Of a DNA stretch of 64,000 nucleotides, positions 54,568 to 63,687 are shown piece after piece. A program made the position numbers and the translations under genes. The notes beneath the pieces are model-generated. The model worked only from the letters and a program-made list of their open reading frames with translations, was not told the origin of the DNA and did no database searches. Location: positions 434,001-498,000 of the forward strand of contig JAPJBO010000034.1 in NCBI GenBank assembly GCA_030068145.1, in the 5' to 3' direction. Source of the stretch: Diplonema papillatum. Its lineage: Eukaryota; Euglenozoa; Diplonemea; Diplonemida; Diplonemidae. Each line of letters starts with the position of its first letter. Positions within the stretch are counted from its first letter, which is position 1.

Positions 54568-56208
54568 TCACACCACCAAACCCATATCGCCAGTCAGGAA
54601 CTGCCTAACTGCAAGTGCCATGTCGGCCACATTCTTATCGGAAATTGCCGATAACGGAACCCGTGACGGAAGGTCAGCAGGATTCCCGGCGCTTTTTACC
54701 CAGCGCACAGATAAGGAAATGTTCATGTGGCGCAGGCGTGTGAGCCCGTTCACCACGGCATCGTTCAAAGTCTGCGATCGCAGACATGCCCCTTTCCGAG
54801 CAACACCCTGCACCGTCGTGTTGTCGACCACGACGGTGACCGTGCCGCCCGCGTACTTGTCAGGCACTGCCGACACACAAAGTTCAAATGCAAGGGCCTC
54901 CAGCTCGTTGATGTGAAGGCCCTTTTCTTTCCTGGACCACCGCGAGCCCAGAACTTCGATCGCGTTGGTGGCGACGTCAACCAGCACGCCGCCCCATCCC
55001 TCGAGACTTGCGTCCACAAACACGGTGAGCGACGGCACCCGGGCCGCCACTGGCATTCTTCGCTTCTCCAACACCGCGCGAACCCAGCCGTCGAGTAGCC
55101 GCTGCACACTACCCGAGAGGCGAACCGTCTGGTCGACGGCCTTCTCGCCCCGGTTCAGCGCATTCGTCAACCGGCGAAGAAACTTCAAGGCGAAGTAGAA
55201 CTCGCCGACGAAAACACCCACGATGGCCGACGCGTGCAGCAACCGACCACCCAGCGTCTCCAGACCGGACGCGGACATCGCACCCTTGCGCACCTCTACC
55301 AGATCCCGTGCCAATTTCTTCGACAACCTTGCCGAAATGCCGACCTTCCCGCTCTGGTGGTCCCAGTCCACCCCGATAAACTCGTACCGGGTGCTGGCGG
55401 TTCTCGTGTCGGCGTCCTTCCACGTAACCTTCGAACGCGCTGCCAATTCGTCGACCTTGCGGGACGCCTCGAGCACGTCTTTCCGGGACCCCGCGTAACG
55501 CACGTTGTCGACCCACGTGTGCACCGTCACAGCCGCTGGCACCGCATGCGCCGTCTTAACGAAATCGGGGTGCCCGGCGATCGTCGAAGTCAACGTGTGC
55601 ATCAATTCCGGTGCACACGTGTGGCCCATCGGCAGGCGGGTGAGTTCCCACCAATCGCCTGCGTCGTCCTGGAAGCGAAAGGCATCCCGTGCCCCCCGCG
55701 GAACTTCTACGCCGTAAAAACCGCAGCGGAGGTCGCGTGTCGAGCCACACTCCGCGTGCACCGCGTCGAGGTACGTGCTGACGTGCTTCAGCGGTACCTG
55801 GGCCTCGTAGCCATCCGCCTCGATCGCGTCGTTCGCTTCGTGCGTCCACAAAATAAAACGTTGGCGCAGAGCGCCTTCCTTTTCCTCCACCACAGTGAAG
55901 GGGACGTTGACCGACCTACCCGGGCCGCTAGCCCGTTGCGCAATGCCGTTCATCTCCAGCTCCTCCGCATGCTTCGCTTGCAGCCGCGAAACCCGTCGAG
56001 AAGAAGACGGCCGCAATTTCGCCACATCAAACGTCCGCCGCCACGTCTCATCGAACCTGGCCCGCGTCGTCTCGTTCATACGCCCACGCAACAGCCCCAC
56101 GTTCATGGGTCGCACGTTGTCGACGTGCAACGGCGAAGCCTTCTCGTCCTCCGTCTTCGGTAGGCGCGTCTGTTTGCCGCGCTTGAACACCGAGTGGTGC
56201 TGCCGCAT
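54568..56208 (-). CDS. Reverse transcriptase-RNase H ORF of the VIPER-like element
   Basis: The frame is open from 57996 to 54568, but the part upstream of about 56250 overlaps the recombinase ORF, so the protein probably starts near Met at 56208. The RT palm and fingers region lies in the first 300 residues (FYGVEVPRGARDAFRF, LTRLPMGHTCAPEL), and the RNase H domain lies toward the C-terminus (LTVFVDASLEGWGGVLVD, HINELEALAF, VVDNTTVQGV). The role is to copy the element RNA into DNA. The ORF is open. Confidence 0.85.
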   Translation of the reverse strand: MRQHHSVFKRGKQTRLPKTEDEKASPLHVDNVRPMNVGLLRGRMNETTRARFDETWRRTFDVAKLRPSSSRRVSRLQAKHAEELEMNGIAQRASGPGRSVNVPFTVVEEKEGALRQRFILWTHEANDAIEADGYEAQVPLKHVSTYLDAVHAECGSTRDLRCGFYGVEVPRGARDAFRFQDDAGDWWELTRLPMGHTCAPELMHTLTSTIAGHPDFVKTAHAVPAAVTVHTWVDNVRYAGSRKDVLEASRKVDELAARSKVTWKDADTRTASTRYEFIGVDWDHQSGKVGISARLSKKLARDLVEVRKGAMSASGLETLGGRLLHASAIVGVFVGEFYFALKFLRRLTNALNRGEKAVDQTVRLSGSVQRLLDGWVRAVLEKRRMPVAARVPSLTVFVDASLEGWGGVLVDVATNAIEVLGSRWSRKEKGLHINELEALAFELCVSAVPDKYAGGTVTVVVDNTTVQGVARKGACLRSQTLNDAVVNGLTRLRHMNISLSVRWVKSAGNPADLPSRVPLSAISDKNVADMALAVRQFLTGDMGLVV

Positions 56209-56246
56209 GAACCGTCTCGGATCATCGTGGCCCCGCTTCCGGCCCT

Positions 56247-57449
56247 TCACAGGTGTTCGGTCACCTCCGCCGTTCTCAACACGCGCGCCAGTGCCACCAC
56301 ATCCGACGTGTACCGCACCGTCATTTGAGCCAGCGTCGGGTCGACGTTGTCGGCGGTGTGTTTCGCCAAGCGCGAAATCAGGTGCTCGGGAAATGGAGCC
56401 CCCGCCGCTTTCGCGCACACGAGGTGGTCGACCGCCCCTCGTTTGATGCTGTGCGCCGAGTACCGGCACATCCGCGGTTCGCGCGCCCACATCCCGTCGA
56501 GCTGCGACGTTGTCACCGGCGTCAGCGGGCTGAAATTCCCTGCGCCACGTACCAACGCCGCGATCTCCTCCGTCAACGCCCCGCGAATCACTGCTGTTTT
56601 GCTCAGACAATACGGGTTTCTGGAACGCCCCTTCGGAAGCGTTCCCCAGTCGATGATCACCTCCGTGGTGCTCACCAGCACAAAACACGGGCGCGTCAAC
56701 AGTCTCACCTCCGCCCAGCGCGACGCCGTCTTCCACGCCACGAACGCTGCCAAACGCAGGTGCGGCACCTGCCGCCTCGCCCACGAAATCAGCGTCTCCC
56801 TCGGGATACCCTCCGCCTGGGACAGGGGGATAGACGCCCCATCCCCACGAAGCACCGACGCCAGCACCTTCAACGGCTTGCTGTCCACCCCCATATGGCC
56901 AAAAACTGCCGAAAGGAGGCGGGAATACCCCAACATCCCCTGGGGTTCCACTGACGTTGCCACAACAAAAAGCACAGCCACATCCGGGTTGAGGCCCAGT
57001 CCACGCCCACTGGCCCACGCCTGGAACCGGCGCCACATATTGCGCCGGTCGTCCACCGTAGAACTCGCCCATGCCCGACCAACTGCCTGCTGCAAACGGC
57101 GGTGCGCCTCCGCCACCGACACCCCATTCTCCTTGTGTCTCGCCGCAAGAGCCCGGGAAATCCCCACGCCCGTCTTCGACGCCACCAACTCGTGGATCGC
57201 CTGCCCGATGACTGAGGCTGCGCGCGCCGACGGTTTCAGCACGTCTGCTACCCCGAGCGAGGATGCGGGAAACTGCGAAGAGTTGGTTCTCCCGCTCTCG
57301 CGTGAAGGGCCGGTGGTCGGGTTCTGATCGGACCGGTCGCTCGGGAGAAGATGGTCCGCGTCTAGGGCGCGCCGAACGGCCGCCAAAACCGTCTCGGTCT
57401 CCACTTCGAGAGGAACTCTGTGGTTGGTGCGGGGAGGGGCCGGCGGCAC
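56247..57449 (-). CDS. Tyrosine recombinase ORF of the VIPER-like element
   Basis: A 400-residue protein whose C-terminal half has the tyrosine-recombinase arrangement: TASRWAEVRLL (first Arg), YSAHSIKRGAVDHL (H-x2-R), LAKHTADNVD (His) and a late VRYTSD Tyr. The N-terminal 150 residues resemble a SAM-like core-binding domain (VSVAEAHRRLQQAVGRAW). It would integrate circular DNA copies. It lies between gag and RT, as in VIPER; in DIRS and Ngaro elements the recombinase follows RT. Confidence 0.85.
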   Translation of the reverse strand: MPPAPPRTNHRVPLEVETETVLAAVRRALDADHLLPSDRSDQNPTTGPSRESGRTNSSQFPASSLGVADVLKPSARAASVIGQAIHELVASKTGVGISRALAARHKENGVSVAEAHRRLQQAVGRAWASSTVDDRRNMWRRFQAWASGRGLGLNPDVAVLFVVATSVEPQGMLGYSRLLSAVFGHMGVDSKPLKVLASVLRGDGASIPLSQAEGIPRETLISWARRQVPHLRLAAFVAWKTASRWAEVRLLTRPCFVLVSTTEVIIDWGTLPKGRSRNPYCLSKTAVIRGALTEEIAALVRGAGNFSPLTPVTTSQLDGMWAREPRMCRYSAHSIKRGAVDHLVCAKAAGAPFPEHLISRLAKHTADNVDPTLAQMTVRYTSDVVALARVLRTAEVTEHL

Positions 57450-57548
57450 CGTGACTGCCGCGGGGGTGGGAGGATTGAATAAAAGAGGGGGAGGAAGAAT
57501 AACTGGCCGTGCAGGGGTAGCCCCGCTTACTTGCCGGGGGAACGCCAG

Positions 57549-58658
57549 TCACTTCCCCCCGTAACCGTTTCCCTGACCATACCAAGACTTGCCCCCTTTT
57601 CCGCCTTTGCCTTTCTTCCAAGCAGGCGTCGCGTTCCACTTCGGCGTCCTGTTCTTCTCCTTCTCCAGGTCCCCTTTGACCTTCGCCATCAACCGCTCGA
57701 CCAAGTCGCCGGACTCGGCTTCCATCTCCCGTAGCATCCGGGACCGCGGGACCTTCTCCACGCACCAACCGTAGTTGAGGCGGACATCCAGCAACAGCTC
57801 GTTGCCCAGCCGGACCAGCTCCTCGTTGGCCGACCACCCCGCCGACCCGGCTGCGACCCCAAGGATCCACGTCTTCAGCTTCTCGAAGCTCGCCTTCAAG
57901 AACGCGCCCCCCGGGGCTCCGACGTACCCAGCCACGTACTCCGAATGGAGGTCGCGAACGAGCCCGTGCGGGTCGGACGCCGCAACATCCGCCCATTCGC
58001 GGACATCCTTCAGACTGTACCGCACGGGCAGCGCGTAGTGTCCTGCCGGCCCCTCAAAGGCAGCAGCCGACAGGCTGGCCGCCGGTAGCCCCGAAAGCCG
58101 TCCGTGCAGCGAGGCGATCTCCGCCTTCTGCTGCTCCACCACAGCGTACAGGTCCTTAACCAACGCGGCTAGGCCCCCGTTCGCGTCCGCGGACGCCCCA
58201 GCAACAGGGGGCGGAGGGAGAACCGGTGGCGCCACCGGCTCAATGGGATCGGCCTCGGCGTCCCTCCGCTCCGCCTCGGCCCACATGCGGCACGCGGGCA
58301 CGCCTTCCTTCCAGCATCCACTCGCCTTCATCACGCGTCGAAACAACGGGCCGTTCGTAGCACCGACCTCCGCCAGCACGGCAATGAGCTTCCAAGGCTC
58401 CCAGGACTCAACAAAACCTACGCCCTCCGAGGCCGCCGCAAACTCAAAAACTTCGCACGCAACCTTGCGCGCCAGCGCAACGGCGTCTCCGGCACCCCCA
58501 AAGAAGAACACGGCCCACCTCTCCAACTCTGGCAGGTTCACGGTGCGGCGCGGAAGGACGGGTCCCACCGCATCTTCGAACGCACTGCGGATATCCGCCG
58601 GCACCGCGAACGTGGTGTACCCGGTGGACGTCGCCTTTCGGAAGGGACTTGCTGCCAT
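57549..58658 (-). CDS. Gag-like ORF of the VIPER-like element
   Basis: A 369-residue protein beginning MAASPFRKATS. The middle is helical with a short coiled coil (LYAVVEQQKAEIASLHGRL) and the tail is basic Gly/Lys/Asn-rich (KGKGGKGGKSWYG), suited to RNA binding. There is no zinc knuckle. Gag identity is by position and composition. Confidence 0.7.
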   Translation of the reverse strand: MAASPFRKATSTGYTTFAVPADIRSAFEDAVGPVLPRRTVNLPELERWAVFFFGGAGDAVALARKVACEVFEFAAASEGVGFVESWEPWKLIAVLAEVGATNGPLFRRVMKASGCWKEGVPACRMWAEAERRDAEADPIEPVAPPVLPPPPVAGASADANGGLAALVKDLYAVVEQQKAEIASLHGRLSGLPAASLSAAAFEGPAGHYALPVRYSLKDVREWADVAASDPHGLVRDLHSEYVAGYVGAPGGAFLKASFEKLKTWILGVAAGSAGWSANEELVRLGNELLLDVRLNYGWCVEKVPRSRMLREMEAESGDLVERLMAKVKGDLEKEKNRTPKWNATPAWKKGKGGKGGKSWYGQGNGYGGK

Positions 58659-58767
58659 GTTTTCTTTAACTTGCGGAACTTTTGTTGTCCGATTCCTTTG
58701 AATCCGGTGCCCAACACCTTCCTAGAGAGTGGTTCGTTACGCGCTTAGCATTCCCACGATGAATCGA

Positions 58768-59028
58768 CACAACTATGCGCAACTATGCGGAACAGCCCAA
58801 ACAACTATGCGCAACTATGCGGAACGACCCCAAAGTATGCGGAACAGCCCAAACAACTATGCGCAACTATGCGCAACTATGCGCAACTATGCGCAACTAT
58901 GCGGAAAAGCCCAAACAACATGCGCAACTATGCGCAACTATGCGGAACGACCCCAAAGTATGCGGAACAGCCCAAACAACTATGCGCAACTATGCGCAAC
59001 TATGCGGAACAGCCCAAACAACTATGCG
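58768..59028 (+). repeat. AACTATGCGC array, second block
   Basis: Units ACTATGCGCA and ACTATGCGGAACAGCCCAAAC alternate, with two GACCCCAAAGTATGCGG variants. It sits between modules X and Y at the gag end of the retroelement. The same array in the opposite orientation occurs at 60749-61190. Confidence 0.92.
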
Positions 59029-59196
59029 GAATGCTTTTTTGCGCTTCACTCGGTGACGATCTTGACTGACAATGAATTGAACGTGAAAGTAAGAAAACTA
59101 AACGAATTGCACTTACGATGGGGTAACCCCCCGAGATAGCCGCTGAATGGTGAGAGAAACAGGCTAGCCCAGGAGGTCACACCACCAAACTTTTTG

Positions 59197-59464
59197 TTCG
59201 AGACTGGAGGTCCTATGAACATGCAATGTGAATAGCCTCTATTCGAGCCAACCCCACTTTTACTTACTGTACTGTTTTGTACTAGATAATAGCGCGGAGC
59301 TGGCTTTTTCCGTTTTTCGGATTTCATGCCTGTATGGTCCACTTCAACAGTGCGACGGTCTCCGGACCCACAGGTCCGCGGTTCGATCCCCGCGCGAAGT
59401 GTTTTTTTCGGTTTGAAGTTTTTGAGAATTTTTCGAGACTGGAGGTCCTATGAACATGCAATGT
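59197..59464 (+). repeat. 33-bp direct repeats framing a 202-bp segment
   Basis: TTCGAGACTGGAGGTCCTAT...ATGCAATGT is found identically at 59197-59229 and 59432-59464. The segment between holds the tRNA-like sequence. Confidence 0.9.
59330..59406 (+). tRNA. tRNA-like sequence with B box and poly-T stop, probably degenerate
   Basis: GGTTCGATCCC (59381-59391) is a perfect RNA polymerase III B box, and TTTTTTT follows at 59402-59408. CACTTC and GAAGTG can pair as an acceptor stem, and GTCTCCGGA resembles an Arg(CCG) anticodon loop. The anticodon and D arms do not fold well and spacing is short, so it is more likely a tRNA-derived relic than a working tRNA. Confidence 0.3.
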
Positions 59465-60600
59465 TCACCAGAACTTTGCTTCACCCGAACTTCGCCCGAA
59501 CTTTGCTTCGCCCGAACTTAGCTTCACCCGAACTTAGCTTCGCCCGAACTTTGTTTTGCCCGATCTTAGCTTCACCAGAACTTTGCTTCACCCGAACTTT
59601 GCTTCCCCCAGAACTTTGCTTCGCCCGAACTTTGCTTCACCAGAACTTAGCTTCGCCCGAACTTTGCTTCACCCGAACTTAGCTTCACCCGAACTTAGCT
59701 TCGCCCGAACTTTGTTTCGCCCGATCTTAGCTTCACCAGAACTTTGCTTCACCCGAACTTTGCTTCCCCCAGAACTTAGCTTCGCCCGGACTTTGTTTCG
59801 CCCGAACTTAGCTTGACCCGAACTTTGCTTCGCCCGAACTTTGCTTCACCAGAACTTAGCTTCCCCCAGAACTTTTTTCGCCCAACTTTGCTTCACCAGA
59901 ACTTTGCTTCATCGAACTTTGCTTCCCCCAGAACTTAGCTTCGCCCGAACTTTGTTTCGCCCGAACTTAGCTTCGCCCAGAACTTTGCTTCGCCCGAACT
60001 TTGTTTCGCCCGAACTTTGTTTCGCCCGAACTTAGCTTCACCAGAACTTGCTTCACCCGAACTTAGCTTCGCCCGAACTTTGCTTCACCAGAACTTAGCT
60101 TCCCCCAGAACTTTGTTTCGCCCGAACTTTGCTTCACCAGAACTTTGCTTCATCCGAACTTAGCTTCGCCCAGAACTTTGCTTCGCCCGAACTTTGTTTC
60201 GCCCAACTTTGTTTCGCCCGAACTTAGCTTCACCAGAACTTTGCTTCACCCGAACTTAGCTTCGCCCGAACTTTGCTTCACCAGAACTTAGCTTCACCCG
60301 AACTTTGCTTCACCCGAACTTAGCTTCGCCGAACTTTGTTTCGCCCGATCTTAGCTTCACCAGAACGTCCGAACTTTGCTTCACCCAGAACTTAGCTTCG
60401 CCCGGACTTTGTTTCGCCCGAACTTAGCTTCACCTTCGCCCGAACTTTGCTTCACCAGAACTTTGCTCACCCGAACTTAGCTTCGCCCGAACTTTGCTTC
60501 GCCCGAACTTTGTTTCGCCCGAACTTAGCTTCACCCGAACTTTGCTTCACCAGAACTTAGCATTGCCCGAACTTAGCTTCGCCCGAACTTTGCTGTTCCC
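59465..60600 (+). repeat. 16-bp minisatellite (CCGAACTTNGCTTCRC)
   Basis: About 70 units such as GAACTTTGCTTCGCCC and GAACTTAGCTTCACCC with length variants fill 1.1 kb. It is non-coding despite open frames. Confidence 0.93.
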
Positions 60601-60748
60601 CGAACTTTAACTGCTGCCTCCAGTCTCGCCACGCGCCGGCCTTAGCCGAGCGCACGTACTTGTCCGATTCCTTTGAATCCGGTGCCCAACACCTTCCTAG
60701 AGAGTGGTTCGTTACGCGCTTAGCATTCCCCACGATGAATCGACACAA

Positions 60749-61190
60749 CTATGCGCATACTTTGGGGTCGTTCCGCATAGTTGCGCATAGTTGCGCATAG
60801 TTGTTTGGGCTTTTCCGCATAGTTGCGCATAGTTGCGCATAGTTGTTTGGGCTGTTCCGCATACTTTGGGGTCGTTCCGCATAGTTGCGCATAGTTGCGC
60901 ATAGTTGTTTGGGCTGTTCCGCATACTTTGGGGTCGTTCCGCATAGTTGCGCATAGTTGTTTGGGCTTTTCCGCATAGTTGCGCATAGTTGTTTGGGATG
61001 TTCCGCATCGTTGTGCATAGTTGTTTGGGCTTTTCCGCATAGTTTCAGGTTGTTGCGCATAGTTGCGCATAGTTGTTTGGGCTTTTCCGCATAGTTTCAG
61101 GTTGTTCCGCATAGTTGCGCATAGTTGTTTGGGCTGTTCCGCATACTTTCGGGTCGTTGCGCATAGTTGCGCATAATGGTTTGGGATGAT
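60749..61190 (-). repeat. AACTATGCGC array in inverted orientation
   Basis: The reverse complement of the 58768 array (GCGCATAGTTGCGCATAGTT). It directly follows an X module (60661-60748) that has kept the forward orientation. The switch from ACAACTATGCGCATAC to reversed units lies at about 60755. Confidence 0.92.
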
Positions 61191-61407
61191 CTTAACACGT
61201 CCAAAAAAAAACCTCAAAAAAAAAATTTCCCGCTGCGCGGGGCCAAGAAATCCCCCACAAAAAATGCCCCAAAAAAAATTTCCCCGCTTCGCGGGGGAAA
61301 ATTGTTAGGTAAAAAAAAGATTTCTCGGGATTTCTGGGGGGTGGGTGGGTACCCCCCCCCCCCATTTTCGACGGACAATGTCCGTCGGTATTCCAAAAAC
61401 GTCATCC

Positions 61408-61483
61408 CTTTGTAGTTGTTGTTTTCTTCCCCTCTAGCCTCCGTCGAAATGAGCACCAGGCAGTCCCTCGAGTATTTTCACTT
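61408..61483 (+). repeat. R-family repeat, right half of the split copy
   Basis: CTTTGTAGTTGTTGTTTTCT to GGCAGTCCCTCGAGTATT completes the R copy begun at 53582. CTTTG is present at both junctions. Confidence 0.9.
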
Positions 61484-61489
61484 TTTTTT

Positions 61490-61660
61490 TAACCATTGCA
61501 TGTGTGTGAGGAAACTGAACCGCCCAAGTAGGACCTTCTGATCATGATCATTTGCAAAATTTGCCACCTGAAACCACGTCCAGGATTTGGGTTCAGGGTA
61601 GCGAAAACACTAGTTTTCCTTTCTACTTTCTCCTACTCTCGCGGTGTACGGTTTTGCGGA
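61490..61660 (+). repeat. Family A repeat
   Basis: CATTGCATGTGTGTGAGGAA, then CCTTCTGATCATGATCATTT up to CTCTCGCGGTGTACGGTTTT. Relatives lie at 7216 (in the intron) and 28153 (reversed). Confidence 0.85.
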
Positions 61661-61981
61661 AGAAAAGTGGGCCGCGACACGGGAAAAAGAACGAAGTTTT
61701 ATGGACGCGCAGATGAACCACCTGCATCAAAAGCTCGCACGAGCTGCCAATATGCAGGAACCCGCGACCTGCGCAAAACGCGAAAAACGGGTGCGCGAAA
61801 AACGGGTTTGGAAAGTGCGAAATGCTGCTGGGAATAGTTTGGCGAGACCCCTTGAGTGGAAATGCCCCACCATTTAGAACCCCCGAGATCGTGTGCCAAC
61901 GTTGGCAATCGACCCGACTCTGAAGAATGAAACCGGTCAAATTATGACTTCAACTCCGAAAGCACCGTCTTTTTAGTACTA

Positions 61982-62150
61982 ACAATCTTGCGGGTTGCCC
62001 TTCAATGTATTGTGCAGGCTAAAAAGACGTAGGCAGCGTGTTTTGGTGGTTGATCAAAATTCCTTACCTGAATATACACAGGGTAAATACAAGTGGGAAA
62101 ACGATCAACCGGTGCACAAACAAAACGAAGCGCCTGTCTTTTTATCGGTC
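61982..62150 (+). repeat. Family B repeat
   Basis: ACAATCTTGCGGGTTGCCCT to ACAAAACGAAGCGCCTGTCT. It is the fullest copy of B in the window. Confidence 0.85.
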
Positions 62151-62187
62151 TGCCAAGGGCTCGACTCAGCTATCGCTTAGAAATCTT

Positions 62188-62240
62188 GCGCTCGAAAAAG
62201 ACCCGGAGCCTCAAGTGAACGTTTTAACCCTAAAAGGGGC
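62188..62240 (+). repeat. Diverged D motif copy
   Basis: AAAAAGACCCGGAGCCTCAA, then GTGAACGTTTTAACCCTAAA resembles the second half of motif D. Confidence 0.5.
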
Positions 62241-62255
62241 AACCTCTGATCCAAT

Positions 62256-62391
62256 TCACCCCCTGTCTGGTCGAACGTTGTATATATATACAAATGTTGT
62301 ATATATAATAGTGCGTTGCTCAGGGTAGTCGAAGGCCTGACAATCATACTAATGCAACAAATTTACACCCCCTGTCTGGTCGAACGTTGCC
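62256..62391 (+). repeat. Element C end framed by a 24-bp direct repeat
   Basis: CACCCCCTGTCTGGTCGAAC plus GTTG occurs at about 62258 and 62368. Between them are an AT palindrome (GTATATATATAC) and the solo right end of element C (62309-62364). Confidence 0.8.
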
Positions 62392-62408
62392 GAACGTTGT
62401 AGTTTGGG

Positions 62409-62744
62409 TTAGAAAAGGCAAAGAATCCGTGACGAAAATCTGTGTATCGCCGTCTGCTTCAATGTTCTGCCGCTTCCGGGAGCGCCAGTTCCACGTTCTC
62501 TCGCTTCGCTGTGTTCGGTGCTGACGCGGGGCCTCTCCGGCTCCTCCTTCCTCGTCGTCTCTGTCGGTTCTTCTCCTCTCGCCGCGGCCGCCCGGCGATG
62601 CCTCTTCCTGCAGCAGTGCCCGGGCTTCTTGCAGCTGTCACACGTCTGCATCTCATGTTCAAGACACCGGTAGTAATGGTTGCGACAGCATTCCGCTGTT
62701 GTCTTGCACGTGGCGCACTGTGTCACCCGGTGCTTGGCGCACAT
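62409..62744 (-). CDS. Cys/His-rich ORF, second homolog of the element C protein
   Basis: A 111-residue frame from ATG 62744 on the minus strand; the frame is open for another 30 codons upstream without ATG (RGCENHHKQRDGLAVE). Two clear Cys/His units: KHRVTQCATC...ECCRNH and EHEMQTCDSCKKPGHCCRKRH, the same H-x4-C-x2-C-xn-CC-x-H pattern as at 33775. The C-terminal half is Arg/Glu-rich. No enzyme domain was seen. It is likely a partial mobile-element gene; it is not in the same orientation as the nearby element C end. Confidence 0.5.
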   Translation of the reverse strand: MCAKHRVTQCATCKTTAECCRNHYYRCLEHEMQTCDSCKKPGHCCRKRHRRAAAARGEEPTETTRKEEPERPRVSTEHSEARERGTGAPGSGRTLKQTAIHRFSSRILCLF

Positions 62745-63635
62745 CTCTACCGCCAGGCCATCACGTTGCTTGTGATGGTTTTCGCAACCACGCCACCGTC
62801 TTGTGCCGGCGCCAACCGATCGTGCACTTCACCTTTTGGTGCTGGTGGCATACGCGCTCGCCTTTGCCTCGTACCTGGGGATCCTACCATGCATCACCCA
62901 GTATAATCGCCGCGTAATCGAGCGGGGGGCGCAATCGAGGGTTTGTTGAATTGGCTCAGGGGACCCCCCGGAAGATGGGGTTGGAAAAAGAAAAAAAGAG
63001 AGTTCGAGAAGAACGTCTAGAATTATTCTACGACGGCCAGCGGCAAAATGAAAGAAGGAACGAAAGTCGACGAATGCACAGCGCAGGTCCCGCAGTTGCG
63101 GTTCCCTTGCAAAAGCAAGTATTCTGGGGGCAAAAAGCCCCGGAGTCACAAGCGAACAGTCAGTCTGAAAAGTGATGGCACTTCTTAGCGCCCGGCCGGG
63201 CTCGGCAAGAAAGGAAAAAGATAGGTAGAATGTGACGAGCTCTTGGCATAACCTGCGACTTTTGTTGCAGACGCACGAGGATAATTGCCCGTCCTCCTCC
63301 AGCTGATGCTCATTATCTGTTTTGTACCGCATATCGTACAAGGACAGGGAAGCAAGCTTCACACAGAATGAAGCGGCTGGTTTGACGGGTGTTCACAAAG
63401 AGGTGAAGTATTGATGACCAAAAATAACCCGTTTGCTGAGGGTCACCCGGTGACGTTCAGGTCCCGGATTCTCAAACAAACGTTCACGCTGAGAAATAGC
63501 GAACCGTGCGGAGAGTCCGTGTATAATGGCCGAAAACAAGAACGAACTAGAACACCGGTACAACCCGGAGATACTCTACGCGCGTACAGCATAAAGTAAA
63601 GCACAGGCTCTGTGCGCAAGAACATTACAACGCAA

Positions 63636-63687
63636 GTCATCCGGAGACTTTAAACCGGAGTTTCAAGCTACCTTCCACTCTAAAGAA
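63636..63687 (+). repeat. D motif copy
   Basis: TCATCCGGAGACTTTAAACC, then GGAGTTTCAAGCTACCTTCC and ACTCTAAAGAA. The leader before it (from AATGGCCGAAAACAAG, 63524) resembles the one before the copy at 40775, so D belongs to a longer, mostly diverged element of about 165 bp. Confidence 0.75.

Larger units (their letters stand above)
54328..59190 (-). mobile_element. VIPER-like tyrosine-recombinase retroelement with direct repeats, looks whole
   Basis: Three long ORFs in the order gag-like, tyrosine recombinase and RT-RNaseH read on the minus strand, the VIPER order. Direct repeats flank them: module X (about 54336-54420 and 58685-58768) and module Y (54421-54581 and 59029-59190). On the right an ACTATGCGC array separates X from Y. 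Extra Y (54085) and X (60661) modules lie outside, within the outer TIR element. The coding parts look open throughout and the repeats are close to identical, suggesting a young insertion. Such elements integrate by recombinase and make no target duplication; none was seen here. Confidence 0.85.
53788..61407. mobile_element. 7.6-kb TIR-bounded composite element inserted in an R repeat
   Basis: The left end GGACGACGTTTTTGGAATAC (continuing CGACGGACAATGTC) and the right end, read inward, GGATGACGTTTTTGGAATAC (CGACGGACATTGTC) are inverted repeats: about 33 of 35 bases match. CTTTG flanks both sides (53783-53787 and 61408-61412), as a 5-bp target duplication within the R consensus CCACTTTGTAGTTG. 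Inside are GGTCCAATTTT repeats, minisatellite arrays, a VIPER-like retroelement, a tRNA-like sequence and a 16-bp minisatellite. No transposase belonging to the outer element was recognised, so it seems non-autonomous and carries the retroelement as a passenger or nested insertion. Confidence 0.85.

Noticed and set aside
56209-57996. N-terminal 600-residue extension of the RT ORF
   Set aside because: It overlaps the recombinase ORF in another frame and is low-complexity Gly/Arg/Pro; likely just an open shadow of GC-rich coding sequence.
53917-59069. Open frames of NYAQLCATMR-type repeats
   Set aside because: They arise from the AACTATGCGC arrays in several frames and both strands; no gene-like start or domain.
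53950-61190. CRISPR-like arrays (ACTATGCGC units with interspersed CAGCCCAAACA)
   Set aside because: The spacers are themselves repeated, units are degenerate, and the DNA is eukaryotic; these are minisatellites.
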